Assembly: GCA_900756575.1 (NCBI GenBank)
Contig: CAAEKQ010000071.1
Span: 1 to 48,529, forward strand
Source: an uncultured Oscillospiraceae bacterium
GTDB lineage: Bacteria; Bacillota; Clostridia; Oscillospirales; Oscillospiraceae
Direction: 5' to 3'
Length of the DNA: 48,529 nt
In this document: piece by piece, positions 1 to 7,358 of the stretch
Position numbering within the stretch: position 1 is the stretch's first letter
How the letters are laid out: each line of letters begins with the position of its first letter
Made by a program: the position numbers and the translations under genes
The notes under the pieces: generated by a model
Seen by the model: the letters and a program-made list of their open reading frames with translations, nothing else
Told to the model about the DNA's origin: nothing
Database searches by the model: none

Positions 1-1
1 C

Positions 2-190
2 TACGCCTGGGTGACGTTTCCGGTGCGGCCCGATCATTTGCCCACGGATGCCCGGGGGTCTCAGTATCACTCCGATTCGGAGGTGACCGGCGCGTTTTCG
101 ACCACGTATTTTGCCTATATTGGGAGACCGTCTGGGACGTATACGCTTACGGTGGACGGGGTGGATTATCCGCTGGATGGATTGCCGTAA
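2..190 (+). CDS. 3' end of an unidentified protein (partial)
   Basis: An open frame runs from the window edge to a TAA at 188-190 and gives about 62 C-terminal residues. They are rich in Thr, Tyr, Gly and Asp and end in a TYTLTVDGVDYPLDGLP stretch, which looks like beta-strand-rich protein. No start is visible and no family is recognised. The next gene begins 31 bases downstream in the same direction, so they may share a transcript. The function cannot be judged from this fragment. Confidence 0.55.
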   Translation, partial: YAWVTFPVRPDHLPTDARGSQYHSDSEVTGAFSTTYFAYIGRPSGTYTLTVDGVDYPLDGLP

Positions 191-221
191 CTATTAAAGT
201 TTGCAGAAATGAGGAGAAAAA

Positions 222-665
222 ATGAAACGAGGAATTGAATTTGAGCTTAGCGGCGGGGCGTGCGGCCTGCTGACTGCCATACTGCGGCTTCCGGCCCTTC
301 ACAACATGACGGCCATCTGCACCGAGTATGAGGCCGTGACCAATCAGGGAAATCTGGCGCTTCCGACCATGGTTTCCGCCGAGACGCTGGCGGACGATCT
401 GGAACGGCAAAGCCCCCAGGTCATTTTCCTGAACCTCAAGCTGCTGCCCCCGGGGGAGCAGGGCGGCGAGATTTCGGACTATGAGGACTTCCTCCGCAGT
501 CCGTATGCCCTGGTCTGCCTGATCACCGACCTGAGATGCGTGGAGGTCTACGGAAAGGACGAAGCGCTGCTGGCGGAGCTTACAGAGCTGGCCCGGAAGC
601 TGGGGGCCTTGAACATTGGAGAGAAGGACGAGGAGGACGGCCGAAGGGTGTTTTCGGTGGTGTAA
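222..665 (+). CDS. Hypothetical protein, 147 aa
   Basis: The ATG is preceded by a good ribosome binding site (GAGGAG at 210-215). The protein has no signal peptide or membrane segment and looks cytosolic. It opens with MKRGIEFELSG, has a mixed alpha/beta composition and ends in an acidic stretch (GEKDEEDGRR). The opening loosely resembles the small DUF2691 proteins of Firmicutes, but that is memory of a pattern and not a secure match. It lies between an unidentified gene and a small membrane-protein gene, all in one direction. Confidence 0.6.
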   Translation: MKRGIEFELSGGACGLLTAILRLPALHNMTAICTEYEAVTNQGNLALPTMVSAETLADDLERQSPQVIFLNLKLLPPGEQGGEISDYEDFLRSPYALVCLITDLRCVEVYGKDEALLAELTELARKLGALNIGEKDEEDGRRVFSVV

Positions 666-667
666 CA

Positions 668-770
668 ATGCGAGAGAAAACTGGAGCACATGCAGCGCCT
701 GAAAGAAGCCGACCTGCTGCACCCGAAAAACCAGCGCCGCCGAGGGCCGCAAGGAAAGGACAAACCATGA
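668..770 (+). other. Possible small ORF disrupted by a one-base insertion in an A run
   Basis: Three bases after the upstream TAA there is an ATG at 668. Read directly, it stays in frame with the next gene at 767 and would add 33 proline/alanine-rich residues to it. If one A is removed from the AAAA run at 677-680, it instead reads as a basic helical peptide of about 33 codons containing LEHMQRLKEADLLHPKNQ. That peptide ends at the TGA at 768-770, which overlaps the ATG of the next gene in an ATGA coupling. The coupling suggests that this second frame was once, or is, coding. A sequencing error is equally possible. Confidence 0.3.
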
Positions 771-1372
771 AACAAAAGAAACCCACCATCCAAGGCCCCT
801 ACGGCGAAATCTTTCAGCCGGACTCGGACATCCAGCTGCGTGTACTGGCGGAACTCGGACTTTTCATTGCCCTGGCGTTGATTTTGGTGGCAGAAGTCGT
901 GATGACAGACGACACGGCCATGCTGGTGCTCGGTATCGTTTTGGCCGGTTTCATCCTTGTGGTTGGCGTGCGAGAGGTTCTGCAAGTATATTGGAATCGC
1001 TGTCTGGCCTTTGCCATCACGCCGGAAAAGCTGACGCTGCTGTGGAATGGTCAGCCGGTGAAAGTCATTCCCTGGGGGGAGGTTATTGAGATATTTGCGT
1101 CCCCCGGGCCCTGCGAACGGAATGGGAGATATTCGACATATTATGGCATATATATCAGCCTGCAATACGGCTATGAAAGTCGGCTGTGCAAGGCAAAGCG
1201 GCAGATTTTGAACCTGCATATCAGCCCGGATAGTATGCGGCATCTGGAGAAGTTCCCGGTGATGCGGATTTGTATATGCGGGAATCGGAAAAGAGGCCAG
1301 CAGATGGCGCAGAAAATCGAGGGCTACCGCAACGCGGCGTGGGCCCAAAGCTATGAAGCGCGAACCAAATAA
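767..1372 (+). CDS. Small membrane protein with a PH-like cytoplasmic domain
   Basis: This start (MKQKKPTIQGPYGE) is chosen because AAGGAAAGGA lies just upstream at 751-760; an in-frame ATG at 668 has no good site. The 201-residue protein has two adjacent hydrophobic segments at about residues 20-45 and 47-72 (RVLAELGLFIALALILVAEV and AMLVLGIVLAGFILVVGV). A C-terminal domain of about 120 residues follows, starting FAITPEKLTLLWNGQ, which resembles the bacterial PH-like domains found behind paired membrane helices. The fold call is inference. The gene ends at a hairpin shared with the convergent SulP gene. No function is known. Confidence 0.6.
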   Translation: MKQKKPTIQGPYGEIFQPDSDIQLRVLAELGLFIALALILVAEVVMTDDTAMLVLGIVLAGFILVVGVREVLQVYWNRCLAFAITPEKLTLLWNGQPVKVIPWGEVIEIFASPGPCERNGRYSTYYGIYISLQYGYESRLCKAKRQILNLHISPDSMRHLEKFPVMRICICGNRKRGQQMAQKIEGYRNAAWAQSYEARTK

Positions 1373-1374
1373 AA

Positions 1375-1409
1375 ACACGGTGCACCCGGAAGTCCCGGGT
1401 GCACCGTGT
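1375..1409. terminator. Hairpin terminator between convergent genes
   Basis: A perfect 15-bp stem pairs ACACGGTGCACCCGG (1375-1389) with its complement at 1395-1409 around a 5-base loop. Read from the minus strand, the stem is followed by GTGTTTTTATTT, a good U tract, so it should stop transcription of the SulP gene. On the plus strand the downstream T run is weak. Confidence 0.75.
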
Positions 1410-1422
1410 CATTCAGGGAAAA

Positions 1423-3573
1423 TCAAATTTTTCGGCCGGGCTCGTCCATATGCTCCTGCTCCTTCAGCTGCATCAAATGATGATACGCCGCCGGATTCCG
1501 CTCCTCAAAATGCTTCCGGTGCTGCTCCGTCCGAGCCCGCACCCGGGACAGCAGCTCCGGATTGCGCGCGGCCAGATGGGCCTCGATTTTCTGCCGGTGT
1601 ACCTCGGCCTGATGCACCATCCGGGCGATTTCCTCCTCGGTGAGACGGCCGGTTTTCAGCTGCTCCTCAAAGTGCATCTCCAGATGATCCAGGAAGCGCT
1701 CTGCGTCTCCGGGGGCCATCCGGTGCCAGCTGCCATGGGGATGCTTGCCATGGAGCACGTCCTCCTCGGCATTCAGGGCATTGTCGCTCTCCAGAATCTG
1801 ATCCATGCTTTCGCTGGCCAGCTGCTCCATCACCAACTCCGCGTCGGAACCGAACAGCCACTCGAATTCCACCAGCTGCTCCATCTGAGCGTTGGTGCGG
1901 GCGGCTTCCGCAGAGATGCTGCCCACCAGGGGATAGGGCGGGTGAATTTCCGCATCCTCCAGAGCAAGCGCGATGGTACGGCGGACGGCGCCCTCCCGCA
2001 GAAGTACCCCTGCATCCAGCCGCTCCAGCTGATCGTTCAGGGAGCCGTCGTGCTCGGTGAGGTAGAAGGAGATGCCCCGATTCCGGAGGGATTGATTCAG
2101 CAGCACCAGCCGTTCTGCCGCCGTCAGGTCAATGCGTCCGATGCCACGGGCGTCCACGATCACGGCCTTGGTGTCTTCGGTAATGGCGGTCTCGATGTCC
2201 GACTGGAACCGGTCAATATTGGCGAAGAACAGGTTGCCGCTGAACCGGTAGATCACTGCGTTTTGCAGGGCCAGCGCGTCCCGGTTCCGCTCCAGAGGAT
2301 AGAAGCCCTCCTGCCCGGGAATCACGCCCATGCAGGCAGCGGGAGGCGATACCGCGGAAATGGCCACCTCGAAGAACGACAGCAGCACGCCGATCATGAC
2401 TCCATACACCGTGCCGAAAATCAGCACCCCCAGGAATGCGATCAGGAAGATAAACAGCTCGTTTCGGCTGGTTTTCCACAGCTTTTTTGCCATGGAAAAG
2501 TCCAGGATGCCCCAAAGCGCGGTCATTACAATGCCGGTCAAAATGGGCACCGGCAGGTACCGGAGCAGGGGCGTGCCCACCAGCAGCACCAACAGCATGG
2601 TGGCAAAGGCGGAAAAGCTCATGAGCTGGGATCGGCACCCAAAGGAATCGGCAATCCCGCTCCGGGACACGCTGCCGTTGATGGGGCAGCAGCCGGTGAA
2701 TCCACTGGCCAGGTTCATGGCGCTGTAGGCCAGCAGCTCTCGATTGCTCTCCAGCTTGTCGCCGTATTTCATGGCATAGCTGCCGGAGGCCAGCAGGGTT
2801 TGGGCCATGACCACGGCGGCAATGCTCAGGGATTCCACAATCAGATCCTTCCCGTAAACGCCCAGGTAAGAAAAGCCCGGAAGCATGAGCTTTGGCAGTC
2901 CCGGGGCCACGGCGGCGAGCATTTTTACCCCATACCGATCCAGATGAAACACCGCCTGAAGTCCTGCGCCCACCACCATCATCACCACGGCCATGGGCAC
3001 CTTGGGAATCCACTTTTTGCAGAGCAGAATAATCGCAAACGTTCCGAAGCCCAGCACCGCCGAAAGCAGATGGAAGGAGGGGAGCTGCCCTGCAATGTGG
3101 GACAGCAGCGCAAACAGCTCGCCGGTGCCAGCGGTGCCGCCGAACAGCTTTGGCACCTGCATTAAAATAATGGTCAGCCCCACGCCGGAGATGAATCCAC
3201 CCATCACCGGGGTGGAGATGTACTTGACGATCCGTCCGGCCTTGAGCAGAAAGAACACAAGGAACCACAGCGCCGTCAGAATAGACATCAGCGGCACCAG
3301 CTGCATGGCGGCGTCGGATTCTGCGGCGATGCCAAACTGGGCCAGCAGACTGCCCACCATCACCGCAGGCATGGCGTCCACTCCCACCACAAACTGGGGC
3401 GAGGTGGTAATCAGGCTAAAGGCCAAAATGGGCAGCAGGGAGCCGTAGAGTCCGTAGACCACCGGCAGTCCCGCAATCTGCGCGTACCCCATGGAGATGG
3501 GAATGGAGACCAGTGCAACGATGATCCCGGACAGAAGATCCCGCCCGGGATGGCTACTTCGAAATTGTTTCAT
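1423..3573 (-). CDS. SulP-family anion transporter with STAS domain
   Basis: The 716-residue protein belongs to the SulP/SLC26 family (sulfate, bicarbonate or other anion transport across the cytoplasmic membrane). The N-terminal part carries the family pattern SIPISMGYAQIAGLPVVYGLYG and about 10-12 hydrophobic helices. A STAS domain follows at about residues 435-550, including NLFFANIDRF and AVIVDARGIGRIDLTAAE. A charged, His- and Glu-rich tail of about 165 residues follows the STAS domain and is unusually long. The start at 3573 (MKQFRSSHPGRD) is chosen because GGGGGAAC precedes it and because a longer frame opening at 3693 would begin upstream of the promoter. The substrate cannot be told from sequence; sulfate or bicarbonate are possible. 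Confidence 0.88.
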   Translation of the reverse strand: MKQFRSSHPGRDLLSGIIVALVSIPISMGYAQIAGLPVVYGLYGSLLPILAFSLITTSPQFVVGVDAMPAVMVGSLLAQFGIAAESDAAMQLVPLMSILTALWFLVFFLLKAGRIVKYISTPVMGGFISGVGLTIILMQVPKLFGGTAGTGELFALLSHIAGQLPSFHLLSAVLGFGTFAIILLCKKWIPKVPMAVVMMVVGAGLQAVFHLDRYGVKMLAAVAPGLPKLMLPGFSYLGVYGKDLIVESLSIAAVVMAQTLLASGSYAMKYGDKLESNRELLAYSAMNLASGFTGCCPINGSVSRSGIADSFGCRSQLMSFSAFATMLLVLLVGTPLLRYLPVPILTGIVMTALWGILDFSMAKKLWKTSRNELFIFLIAFLGVLIFGTVYGVMIGVLLSFFEVAISAVSPPAACMGVIPGQEGFYPLERNRDALALQNAVIYRFSGNLFFANIDRFQSDIETAITEDTKAVIVDARGIGRIDLTAAERLVLLNQSLRNRGISFYLTEHDGSLNDQLERLDAGVLLREGAVRRTIALALEDAEIHPPYPLVGSISAEAARTNAQMEQLVEFEWLFGSDAELVMEQLASESMDQILESDNALNAEEDVLHGKHPHGSWHRMAPGDAERFLDHLEMHFEEQLKTGRLTEEEIARMVHQAEVHRQKIEAHLAARNPELLSRVRARTEQHRKHFEERNPAAYHHLMQLKEQEHMDEPGRKI

Positions 3574-3636
3574 GATGTTCCCCCGCATTTCATGGCTCCG
3601 GAATCCCGATTTGCGGAAAAATTCCGGGCAGATTTT

Positions 3637-3665
3637 ATTATACTCGGGGATTTGCAGCACGTCAA
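3637..3665 (-). promoter_or_regulatory. Sigma-70-type promoter for the SulP gene
   Basis: On the minus strand TTGACG (3665-3660) and TATAAT (3642-3637) are separated by 17 bases. Transcription would start at about 3630, leaving a leader of about 55 bases before the ATG at 3573. This supports the short SulP start. Confidence 0.8.
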
Positions 3666-3686
3666 TCGGCACTCCGTCGACGAGAA

Positions 3687-3715
3687 TTGACATCGTTTTC
3701 CCCGAATGCTATAAT
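3687..3715 (+). promoter_or_regulatory. Consensus sigma-70 promoter for the cobalamin operon
   Basis: TTGACA (3687-3692), a 17-base spacer and TATAAT (3710-3715) match the consensus perfectly. The promoter lies about 35 bases before the riboswitch, and its upstream edge is 21 bases from the edge of the oppositely directed SulP promoter. A promoter this strong ahead of a repressing riboswitch implies that most regulation is done by the RNA. Confidence 0.88.
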
Positions 3716-3747
3716 TCAGGCAGGAATTGAATACGAGAACATACATT

Positions 3748-3930
3748 TGTAGCGTGTAAGGTGTCCATTACGGAGAATTTCTCCGCTGGAATGGGTGAAA
3801 AGGGAATCCGGTGAGAATCCGGAGCGATGCCGTCACTGTGTACCGGAGCGCCGCACAATACACTGGGAAACCGGGAAGGGTGCGGTGGCGAGGAAGGAAG
3901 TCAGGAGACCTGCCTATGCGTAGAATCTCA
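3748..3930 (+). ncRNA. Cobalamin riboswitch (AdoCbl-class leader RNA)
   Basis: The leader contains the conserved blocks of the B12 riboswitch in order: AGGTGTCC near 3760, GGGAATCCGGTGAGAATCC and GGAGCGATGCCGTCACTGT (the B12 box) around 3803-3840, then GGTGGCGAGGAAGG and AGTCAGGAGACCTGCC ending at about 3915. An expression platform of about 100 bases and an intrinsic terminator follow. Binding of a cobalamin is expected to favour termination and so reduce expression of the operon starting at 4118. The exact ends are approximate. Confidence 0.93.
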
Positions 3931-4028
3931 AGGTCTGCGGTTCACGGATCTGTTTTCTGACGAATGTGTGCAAGTTTCCTTTTTGTACCACCAACACCAA
4001 GGGAGTCGTGCGCGCTTTTTCAGAAAAT

Positions 4029-4056
4029 ACCGATCGCAGAAATGCGGTCGGTTTTT
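4029..4056 (+). terminator. Riboswitch-controlled intrinsic terminator
   Basis: A 10-bp stem (ACCGATCGCA at 4029-4038 with TGCGGTCGGT at 4043-4052, one G-U pair) closes a GAAA loop and is followed by TTTT. It lies between the riboswitch and the first operon gene. The segment TCTGCG at 3934-3939 could pair with CGCAGA at 4035-4040 and break the terminator, which would make it the antiterminator arm. That pairing is inferred. Confidence 0.82.
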
Positions 4057-4117
4057 CAATTCCGCACACTACGGCAGCTCCCCTGCGGAGCGCCAAATAC
4101 AGAAAGGAAGCATACCC

Positions 4118-5191
4118 ATGAAGAAACCCATCGCAATGCTCCTGTCGCTGACCATGCTGGCAGGACTCATGGCAGGCTGCGGCAGCCAGTCCGCAAGCTC
4201 TGCCGCACCGGCACAGACCTCCGTCAGTGCCGCAGAAACCGCAGCCCCCGAAACCGAGGCACCGGCCCCGGCACCGGTGGAGTCCACCAAGGAGGAGGCT
4301 ATTTCCGTCAATGAGGAAGCCGCTTCTGCCCAGGAGGAAGAAGAAAACTACGAGACAGGAGATGCCAGCTTGGACGATACCCGCAATCAGGATGACATCG
4401 GGGAGAAGGAGCTGCTGGTGGTCAGCTTCGGCACCAGCTATAATGACAGCCGCAGACTGACCATCGGCGCCATTGAGGGTGCCATTGCCGAGGCCTGCCA
4501 GGACTACAGCGTCCGCCGGGGCTTTACCAGCCAGATCATCATTGACCATGTGAAGCGCCGCGACAACGTTACCATCGACAACGTTACCGAGGCACTGGAC
4601 CGTGCGGTGGCCAACGGCGTCAAGACCCTGGTGGTACAGCCCACCCATCTGATGGACGGCCTGGAGTATAACGATCTGGTGGATGAAATCGGCCAGTATT
4701 CCGACGCCTTCGATCAGGTTTCCATCGGCGCGCCTCTGCTGGCCTCCGACGAGGATTTCCAGGCGGTAGCCCAGGCAATCGTGGACGCCACCCGGGAGTA
4801 TGACGACGGCAAGACCGCCATCTGCTTCATGGGCCACGGCACCGAGGCGGAGTCCAACCAGGTTTATTCCAAGATGCAGACCGTCCTCACCGACATGGGC
4901 TGCGACAACTACTTCGTTGGCACTGTGGAAGCCACCCCTTCTCTGGACGATGTGCTGAAGCTGGTGCAGGCGGGCGATTATGACCGCGTGGTGCTGGAGC
5001 CCCTGATGGTGGTAGCCGGCGACCATGCCAACAACGATATGGCAGGCGACGATCCGGATTCCTGGAAGTCCACCTTTGAGGCGGCAGGCTACGAGGTTGT
5101 TCCCGTGGTGCGCGGCCTTGGTGAGCTGGAGGATATCCAGAAGCTCTATGTGCAGCACGCACAGGCGGCCATTGACGCCCTGAATCAGTAA
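4118..5191 (+). CDS. cbiK: Lipoprotein-anchored CbiK-type cobaltochelatase
   Basis: CbiK inserts Co2+ into sirohydrochlorin (or factor II) early in anaerobic B12 synthesis. The chelatase domain spans about residues 96-355 and starts KELLVVSFGTSYNDSR. The two metal/catalytic histidines of the family are present at H240 (MGHGTE) and H303 (GDHANND). The start MKKPIAML has AGAAAGGAAG upstream. Unlike cytosolic CbiK, the 357-residue protein opens with a lipoprotein signal ending LMAGC (Cys21) and a roughly 70-residue Ala/Glu/Pro-rich linker, so it should sit on the outer face of the membrane. Exported CbiK proteins are known in Desulfovibrio, where a metal or heme uptake role has been discussed. 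It is the first gene after the B12 riboswitch. Whether it makes cobalt-sirohydrochlorin or binds an outside ligand is open. Confidence 0.88.
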   Translation: MKKPIAMLLSLTMLAGLMAGCGSQSASSAAPAQTSVSAAETAAPETEAPAPAPVESTKEEAISVNEEAASAQEEEENYETGDASLDDTRNQDDIGEKELLVVSFGTSYNDSRRLTIGAIEGAIAEACQDYSVRRGFTSQIIIDHVKRRDNVTIDNVTEALDRAVANGVKTLVVQPTHLMDGLEYNDLVDEIGQYSDAFDQVSIGAPLLASDEDFQAVAQAIVDATREYDDGKTAICFMGHGTEAESNQVYSKMQTVLTDMGCDNYFVGTVEATPSLDDVLKLVQAGDYDRVVLEPLMVVAGDHANNDMAGDDPDSWKSTFEAAGYEVVPVVRGLGELEDIQKLYVQHAQAAIDALNQ

Positions 5192-5199
5192 ATCACAGG

Positions 5200-5230
5200 G
5201 GGCCCGGATTCCGCAGCGGGGTTCGGGCCC
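5200..5230 (+). other. Intercistronic hairpin
   Basis: GGGCCCGGA (5200-5208) pairs with TTCGGGCCC (5222-5230), a 9-bp stem with one G-U pair. There is no U run after it, so it is more likely an RNA-processing or stability element, or a leaky attenuator, between the cbiK and lipoprotein genes than a full terminator. Confidence 0.45.
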
Positions 5231-5253
5231 TTCGGCATAACAGGAGAGACACT

Positions 5254-6219
5254 ATGAAAAATCGGAACATTGCGCTGCTGCTGGCAGCGGGAATGCTGCT
5301 GGGCCTGCTGACCGGCTGCGGCAGTGAAACGGCATCTGCGGTATCTGCACCGTCGGCGGAAGTGACGGAAGCATCGGAAGCTACGGAGACCCCTGCGGAA
5401 CCGGTCAGTGCGGAGAAATCCGCCGCGTCCAAAGCGGATCAGGTGGCCAGCGCCGGAGAGATGACCATGGTGGAAGAAGTGGTAGAGGAGGGCATGACCC
5501 CCGTTTCCCCTTCGGAACTGAAGGACGGCACCTATGAGGTGGAGATGAAGTCCTCCTCCTCCATGTTCAAGGTGGATCGCTGCGAGCTTCGGGTAGAGAA
5601 TGGAACGATGCAGGCCGTGCTCTATATGACCAGCCAGTCCTACCTCTATCTCTATGCAGGCACCGCCGAGGAAGCCGCTGCGGCCAACGAGGAAGACTAT
5701 ATCCCCCGGGAGGACGCTGGCGACGGCATGGGCAGCTATACCCTGCCGGTGGAAGCGCTGGATACCGGCATTTCCTGCGCGGCATTCAGCAAGAAGAGGG
5801 AAAAATGGTATGACCGAACCCTGCTGTTCCGGGCGGATTCCCTGCCTCAGGATGCATTCCTGGAGGCACGGGGCATCAGCGCGGCGGATCTCAAGCTGGA
5901 TGACGGCGAATATACCGTGGATGTGACCCTGGCGGGCGGTTCCGGCCGGGCCAGCGTGGAATCCCCGGCAAAGCTCACGGTCAGCGGCGGGGCGTTCACC
6001 GTGACCATTGCATGGAGCAGCTCCAACTATGACTATATGGTGGTGGACGGGGTGCAGTATGATTCCGTGAATACCGAGGGCAATTCCGTATTCGAGCTTC
6101 CCCTCACTGCCTTTGATACCCCCGTGGCCGTTCAGGCGGACACCACGGCCATGAGCCAGCCCTATCTCATTGACTATACCCTGACCTTTGATTCCGCTTC
6201 CGTCACCTCGGCTTCATGA
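5254..6219 (+). CDS. Two-domain surface lipoprotein in the B12 operon (NEAT-like, putative ligand binder)
   Basis: This 321-residue protein has a lipoprotein signal ending LLTGC (Cys22), an Ala/Glu/Ser-rich linker to about residue 85, and two similar beta-rich domains. Domain 1 (about 88-195) starts LKDGTYEVEMKSSSSMFKV. Domain 2 (about 214-315) starts LDDGEYTVDVTLAGGSGRAS and includes SSSNYDYMVVDGVQYD and ADTTAMSQPYLIDYTLTF. The DG-x-Y-x-V opening and a mid-domain Tyr-rich strand recall NEAT heme-binding domains, but this likeness is by eye only. A good site (GGAGAG) precedes the ATG, and the stop overlaps the next start as ATGA. Its place between the exported CbiK and an ABC importer suggests that it captures a tetrapyrrole, corrinoid or metal. 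No enzymatic motif is visible. Confidence 0.65.
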   Translation: MKNRNIALLLAAGMLLGLLTGCGSETASAVSAPSAEVTEASEATETPAEPVSAEKSAASKADQVASAGEMTMVEEVVEEGMTPVSPSELKDGTYEVEMKSSSSMFKVDRCELRVENGTMQAVLYMTSQSYLYLYAGTAEEAAAANEEDYIPREDAGDGMGSYTLPVEALDTGISCAAFSKKREKWYDRTLLFRADSLPQDAFLEARGISAADLKLDDGEYTVDVTLAGGSGRASVESPAKLTVSGGAFTVTIAWSSSNYDYMVVDGVQYDSVNTEGNSVFELPLTAFDTPVAVQADTTAMSQPYLIDYTLTFDSASVTSAS

Positions 6220-7346
6220 GAAGAATCAAACTGATTGGTGCGGCGCTGCTGCTCCTGTGCCTGTGCGCCTGCGGGAATACCGAGGACGGCAGCTGGAACG
6301 GCATGGAGAAAACCGGCAGCCTGGAGCTTCAATATGCAAAGGAGTTCCGGGTGGACTACTATGAGGACGGCTACGATGTGATTACCATCGAAGGGGACGA
6401 ATATCTCCTGGTGCCCGAGGGAATGCCGGTGCCCGATAAGATCGGCAGCGAAGTGACGGTATTGCAGCAGCCCCTGGAAAACCTCTATGTGGCCTCATCC
6501 TCAGCCATGGATCTGTTTTTGCAGGCCGGGGCCATCGACCGGGTGGACATGACCAGCACCAGCGCCGAAAACTGGACGCTCCCCGAGATCCGGGAGAAGG
6601 TAATTTCCGACGACATCCTCTTTGTGGGAAAATACAGCACCCCGGACTATGAGGTGGTGCTGGACGAGGGCTGCGGTCTGGCGGTGGAGAACACCATGAT
6701 TTCCCACACCCCCGAGGTAAAGGAAAAGCTGGAGCAGCTGGGCATTCCGGTGCTGGTGGAGCGCTCCAGCTATGAGAAAAGTCCCTTGGGCCGGGTGGAG
6801 TGGATCAAGCTCTACGGCCTTTTGACCGGGCAGCTGGACACGGCGGAACAGTTTTTCGAGAAAAGCGTGCAGCAGGTGCAGGCGGTGGAGAAAGAGACCA
6901 AGAATCAGGGGAACGAAACTCCCACAGTGGCATTTTTCTATTTCACGGCTTCGGGATATGTAAATGTGCGCACGCCGGATGATTATATCGCCCAGATGAT
7001 TGAGCTGGCCGGGGGAAAATATGCCTTTTCCGCCGAGGAATTGGGGGATCATGGCGCCCGCTCCAGCGTCAATATGGACCCCGAGCAGTTCTATGCGGCG
7101 GCCAAGGACGCGGATATCCTGATTTACAACAGCACCGTAGAAGGGGAGCTTTCTTCTCTGGATGCGTTGCTGGAAAAGAGCCCGCTAATGAAGGACTGCA
7201 AGGCGGTTTTGAACGGAACCGTCTGGTGCACCGGACAGAATATGTTCCAGCAGGTCAGCGGCACCGCAGAGATGATCTCTGACTTCCACGCCGTGATCTC
7301 CGGGGATTCGGAACAGTCCCTCAGGTTTTTACACCGGCTTTCATAG
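6216..7346 (+). CDS. BtuF-like ABC transporter substrate-binding lipoprotein
   Basis: A 376-residue solute-binding protein of the FecB/BtuF class (periplasmic-binding fold class III). It has a short signal peptide ending LCLCAC (Cys19). The body shows the family pattern VLQQPLENLYVASSSAMDLF, then DDILFVGKYSTPDYEVVL and a C-terminal lobe with AQMIELAGGKYAFSAEE and ADILIYNSTVEGE. It should deliver a corrinoid, tetrapyrrole or iron chelate to the permease encoded next. The B12 riboswitch and surrounding genes favour a corrinoid-related ligand. The start overlaps the preceding stop (ATGA), which suggests coupled translation. Confidence 0.85.
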   Translation: MRRIKLIGAALLLLCLCACGNTEDGSWNGMEKTGSLELQYAKEFRVDYYEDGYDVITIEGDEYLLVPEGMPVPDKIGSEVTVLQQPLENLYVASSSAMDLFLQAGAIDRVDMTSTSAENWTLPEIREKVISDDILFVGKYSTPDYEVVLDEGCGLAVENTMISHTPEVKEKLEQLGIPVLVERSSYEKSPLGRVEWIKLYGLLTGQLDTAEQFFEKSVQQVQAVEKETKNQGNETPTVAFFYFTASGYVNVRTPDDYIAQMIELAGGKYAFSAEELGDHGARSSVNMDPEQFYAAAKDADILIYNSTVEGELSSLDALLEKSPLMKDCKAVLNGTVWCTGQNMFQQVSGTAEMISDFHAVISGDSEQSLRFLHRLS

Positions 7347-7358
7347 AAAGGACAGGCT

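Noticed and set aside
3574..3693. SulP N-terminal extension starting at 3693
   Set aside because: It would begin upstream of the minus-strand promoter (3637-3665), and the added residues do not look like the family.
3931..4028. A second small RNA between the riboswitch and the terminator
   Set aside because: The stretch is explained as the expression platform; no separate promoter is visible.
3827..4117. CbiK N-terminal extension
   Set aside because: This stretch is the riboswitch and its terminator; the lipoprotein signal at 4118 is the natural start.
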